Positions 59,985 through 62,580 of a DNA stretch of 62,580 nucleotides are shown here, piece after piece (the first letter of the stretch is position 1; every line of letters begins with the position of its first letter). The notes under the pieces are model-generated. The model had not been told where the DNA came from. It saw nothing but the letters and a program-made list of their open reading frames with translations, and did no database searches. Both the position numbers and the translations under genes were made by a program. Source of the DNA: an uncultured Clostridium sp. Lineage in GTDB: Bacteria > Bacillota_I > Bacilli_A > RF39 > UBA660. Location of the stretch: the NCBI GenBank assembly GCA_902493795.1, contig CABUQZ010000010.1:1-62580 (forward strand), in the 5' to 3' direction.

Positions 59985-61262
59985 AATAAGTTTAAGAAAA
60001 ATTTAAGTTGGATATTTTTTGGAAATATTGTACACGCCATATTACAATATCTATTAAATGTTTTCTGTGCAAGGAGATTTGGAACAAATGACTATGGATT
60101 AATTAATTACTCTGCCTCTTTAATCGCTATTTTTGTTGCTATTGGAACTTTAGGTTTTAATAGTGTTATTACTAAAAAATTCGCGGAAGATGAGGACAAT
60201 GCAGGTCAATATTTAGGAACAACAATTTTATCTAGAATTATTTTTTCCATTTTTTCAATATTGATTCTACAGATTATAGTAGTATTTTCAGGAGAGAACG
60301 AAACTAATCTCGATTTGATTGTTTTTATTCAGTCACTTCAAATACTATTTGGAGCTGGGGATTTAATTGTATATTGGTTTAGATTTAAAGGAAATGCTAA
60401 GTTAGTTGCTATCATTAGGTTGCTCGCCTTTTTTATTTCTGCATTATTGCGGCTTGTTTCCATTGTGCTATTTAAGAGTTTAACTATGTATGTTATTGGT
60501 GTGACTTTAGAGACTGCATTATTTACTATTTTATTGATCTATTTTTACTATACGAATTTTAAAAATAAACATTTTAAGTTTAATTCTTCATTACTAAAAC
60601 AAATGTTAAAAATATCTTTTCCATTTATCAGTTCTGCATTACTTACTACAATCTATGCACAAACTGATAAAGTAATGTTAAAAATGTTTTTTGACAATGT
60701 TTCGGTTGCATTATATTCTGTTTCACAGACATTAGCGGGAGCAATTGTAATAATACCAACTGCATTAATAGAAGGATTTAGGCCAGATATTATGTTGTAT
60801 AGAAATAAAAATTATGATTTATATAGGAAGAGGTTGCAACAATTGTATGGAATTGTATTTTGGCTTTGTATTTCATATTGTATTGTTATTACATTGTTTG
60901 CAAAACCAATTGTGTTGCTTATTTATGGTAATGTGTATGTCGAAGCGACAAATTCGTTAGCATGTATTGTTTGGTATACAACGTTCTCTTACTTTGGAGC
61001 AATCAATAATTTATATTTTGTAGCAGAAAATAAAACACCATGGGTGCAGATTATTACATTTATTGGAGCTGTAACAAATGTAATTTTAAATTTAGTATTA
61101 ATACCATCAATGGGTATATTAGGAGCAGCTATTGCTTCATTAATTACTCAAATTATTACGAATTTCATATTAATGTATTGTATAAAATCATTAAGAGATA
61201 TTTTCTATATCATGATTGAGGGGATATCTTTTAGATGGTTAATTAATAAAAATAAGAATTAG
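59982..61262 (+). CDS. oligosaccharide flippase (Wzx/RfbX), probable ATT start
   Basis: 426 residues with about twelve membrane helices if read from ATT 59982. The N-terminus INKFKKNLSWIFFGNIVHAI, then FCARRFGTNDYGLINYSAS, is the conserved start of Wzx flippases, so the 93 residues before the first conventional start (TTG 60261) belong to the protein. AQTDKVMLKMF and the C-terminal half are typical. It moves lipid-linked repeat units across the membrane. ATT is used as a start by infC in bacteria; here it may be natural or a recent ATG to ATT change. Confidence 0.85.
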   Translation: MNKFKKNLSWIFFGNIVHAILQYLLNVFCARRFGTNDYGLINYSASLIAIFVAIGTLGFNSVITKKFAEDEDNAGQYLGTTILSRIIFSIFSILILQIIVVFSGENETNLDLIVFIQSLQILFGAGDLIVYWFRFKGNAKLVAIIRLLAFFISALLRLVSIVLFKSLTMYVIGVTLETALFTILLIYFYYTNFKNKHFKFNSSLLKQMLKISFPFISSALLTTIYAQTDKVMLKMFFDNVSVALYSVSQTLAGAIVIIPTALIEGFRPDIMLYRNKNYDLYRKRLQQLYGIVFWLCISYCIVITLFAKPIVLLIYGNVYVEATNSLACIVWYTTFSYFGAINNLYFVAENKTPWVQIITFIGAVTNVILNLVLIPSMGILGAAIASLITQIITNFILMYCIKSLRDIFYIMIEGISFRWLINKNKN

Positions 61263-61273
61263 GAGGAATAAAT

Positions 61274-62335
61274 ATGAAAGAAGATAGTATATTTAAAGGA
61301 AAAACATTAATGATTACTGGAGGAACTGGATCTTTTGGTAATACTGTATTAAAACACTTTTTAACAAGTGATATTGGAGAAATAAGAATTTTCTCAAGAG
61401 ATGAAAAGAAACAAGATGATATGCGTCATGAATTACAAGCAAAATATCCAGATTATTACAATAAAGTAAAGTTTTATATTGGTGATGTAAGAAATTTGCA
61501 AAGTGTTAAAGATGCAATGGTTGGAGTAGATTATATATTCCATGCAGCTGCTTTAAAGCAAGTTCCATCTTGTGAATTTTACCCAATGGAAGCTGTAAGA
61601 ACTAATGTTATTGGAACAGATAATGTATTACATGCTGCAATTGAAGAAGGAGTTGAACGTGTTGTTTGTTTATCAACAGATAAAGCAGCATACCCAATAA
61701 ATGCTATGGGAACTTCAAAAGCAATGATGGAAAAAGTTATTTTTGCTAATGCTAGAGTAGCAGCTCAAAGAGGTGGTACAGTAATCTGCTGTACAAGATA
61801 TGGTAATGTTATGTGTTCAAGAGGTAGTGTAATTCCATTATTTATTGATCAAATTAAAAGTGGAAGACCAATAACAATAACTGATCCTAATATGACAAGA
61901 TTTTTAATGAATCTTGATGAAGCTGTTGATTTAGTTCAATTTGCATTTGAACATGCAAAGCCAGGAGATTTATTTATTCAAAAATCTGATGCTTCAACAA
62001 TTGGAGATTTAGCTAAAGCAGTTCAGCAATTATTTGGGGATACTGGTACAAATGTAATTGGAACAAGACATGGCGAAAAATTATATGAAACACTTATGAC
62101 TCGTGAAGAAAGACTTCGTAGTGAAGATATGGGACATTATTACAGAGTTTCAGCAGATAACAGAGACTTAAATTATGATAAATTTGTAGTTCATGGTCAA
62201 GTAACTACAGAAGCTGATGAATCATATACTTCTCACAATACAAATAGATTAGATGTTCAAGGTACAGTTGATAAGATTCTTACAACAGAATATGTTCAAG
62301 AAGAATTAAAAAAATGGAGAGAAGAACATAAATAA
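61274..62335 (+). CDS. capE: CapE-type UDP-N-acetylglucosamine 4,6-dehydratase/5-epimerase
   Basis: 353 residues of the extended SDR family. TLMITGGTGSFGNTVLKHFL is the NAD(P) loop. AAALKQVPSCEFYPMEAV and STDKAAYPINAMGTSKAMMEK follow the CapE/FnlA wording, where Met stands in the usual Tyr place of the active site (MxxxK). The C-terminal NTNRLDVQGTVDKIL is typical of the CapE branch. It is the first enzyme of UDP-N-acetyl-L-fucosamine synthesis, and a capF-like gene follows 12 bases on, supporting this. GGAGGA precedes the ATG. Codon usage is more even than in the glycosyltransferase genes before it. Confidence 0.92.
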   Translation: MKEDSIFKGKTLMITGGTGSFGNTVLKHFLTSDIGEIRIFSRDEKKQDDMRHELQAKYPDYYNKVKFYIGDVRNLQSVKDAMVGVDYIFHAAALKQVPSCEFYPMEAVRTNVIGTDNVLHAAIEEGVERVVCLSTDKAAYPINAMGTSKAMMEKVIFANARVAAQRGGTVICCTRYGNVMCSRGSVIPLFIDQIKSGRPITITDPNMTRFLMNLDEAVDLVQFAFEHAKPGDLFIQKSDASTIGDLAKAVQQLFGDTGTNVIGTRHGEKLYETLMTREERLRSEDMGHYYRVSADNRDLNYDKFVVHGQVTTEADESYTSHNTNRLDVQGTVDKILTTEYVQEELKKWREEHK

Positions 62336-62347
62336 GAGGTGATTACT

Positions 62348-62580
62348 TTGAAAGTATTAATAACTGGCTCAAATGGATTTGTAGGAAAAAACTTAGTTAG
62401 TAATTTAAGTTTGAATAAGGAAATAGAAATATTAAAATATGATATAGATTCTACTATAGAAGAACTTGATAAATACACAAAAGAGTGTGATTTTGTCTTT
62501 CATCTAGCAGGAGTAAATCGTCCAGTTAACAAAGAAGAGTTTATGGAAGGTAATTTTGGATTTACCAGTGTTCTACTTAA
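62348..62580 (+). CDS. capF: CapF-type UDP-sugar epimerase/reductase, N-terminal part (3' end outside window)
   Basis: The frame starts at TTG 62348 after AGAGGTGAT and is open to the window end. KVLITGSNGFVGKNLVSNL is the NADPH-binding loop, and CDFVFHLAGVNRPVNKEEF with GNFGFTS closely follows CapF. CapF acts after CapE as C-3 epimerase and reductase on the way to UDP-L-FucNAc. Missing is the C-terminal cupin domain, which must lie beyond the window, as should capG. Confidence 0.88.
   Translation, partial: MKVLITGSNGFVGKNLVSNLSLNKEIEILKYDIDSTIEELDKYTKECDFVFHLAGVNRPVNKEEFMEGNFGFTSVLL

Noticed and set aside
60261..61262. Flippase gene starting at TTG 60261
   Set aside because: It would remove the first two or three membrane helices, which are conserved, and there is no ribosome binding site before it.

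Overview
The window is about 62.6 kb of very AT-rich DNA, read with the standard code: TGG is the tryptophan codon and TGA acts as stop. It carries forespore sigma and spoVA genes, WXG100 proteins, a class B sortase, a BspA-type leucine-rich-repeat protein and a Wzx/Wzy-type capsule locus. Together these point to a low-GC, spore-forming, probably host-associated Firmicute, most likely an uncultured member of the Bacilli or a related lineage. The taxon itself cannot be fixed from the sequence.

Layout. 1-8.4 kb is mostly core: the end of a transposase-like nuclease, a SigF/SigG-type sigma factor with spoVAC-spoVAD-spoVAE, an SH3-domain membrane protein, scpA-scpB, two flavoproteins and tRNA-Leu(CAA). 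8.4-22.4 kb is accessory and partly decayed. It holds a HopA1-domain protein convergent with a JAMM/MPN metalloprotease, an M3-like peptidase, a leader-peptide attenuator in front of an M20 peptidase gene broken by one in-frame stop, a thioredoxin-like lipoprotein, a protein with three acetyltransferase-like parts, a DUF488 protein and a methyltransferase. 22.4-25.2 kb has a LysR regulator divergent from coaE-coaD and an MBL-fold hydrolase. 25.3-30.8 kb is a type VII secretion (WXG100) locus without its ATPase, followed by a class B sortase that lacks the usual arginine. 31-34.7 kb encodes a heterodimeric ABC exporter. 34.8-38.5 kb has a frameshifted LRR surface protein gene, apt and a PrsW-like protease. 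38.6-47.1 kb has a membrane-anchored protein and two giant paralogues that join a type IV prepilin N-terminus to Ig/MBG-like domains. 47.2-50.5 kb has a small ABC transporter with a lipoprotein and a DUF2806 gene lying between two copies of a 117-bp direct repeat. 50.6-62.6 kb is a capsule/exopolysaccharide locus, with a long leader, glycosyltransferases, a pyruvyltransferase-FrhB fusion, a polymerase, a flippase, and capE plus the start of capF.

How it fits together. Several regions build the cell surface: the capsule locus (probably including UDP-N-acetyl-L-fucosamine synthesis), the prepilin-like adhesins, the LRR protein and the WXG100 proteins. Promoters are strikingly uniform: TGnTATAAT (extended -10) occurs at least eleven times in front of genes on both strands, usually a few dozen bases from the start, and intrinsic terminators close most operons.

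The items most worth checking are: the leader-peptide attenuator and the stop codon in the M20 gene it controls; the two giant prepilin-fused, cysteine-paired repeat proteins; the HopA1/JAMM convergent pair; the flippase gene whose only well-placed start is ATT; the capsule-operon leader with palindrome and terminator-like hairpin; the 117-bp duplication around the DUF2806 gene; and the 72-bp high-GC patch inside the large WXG-locus gene.
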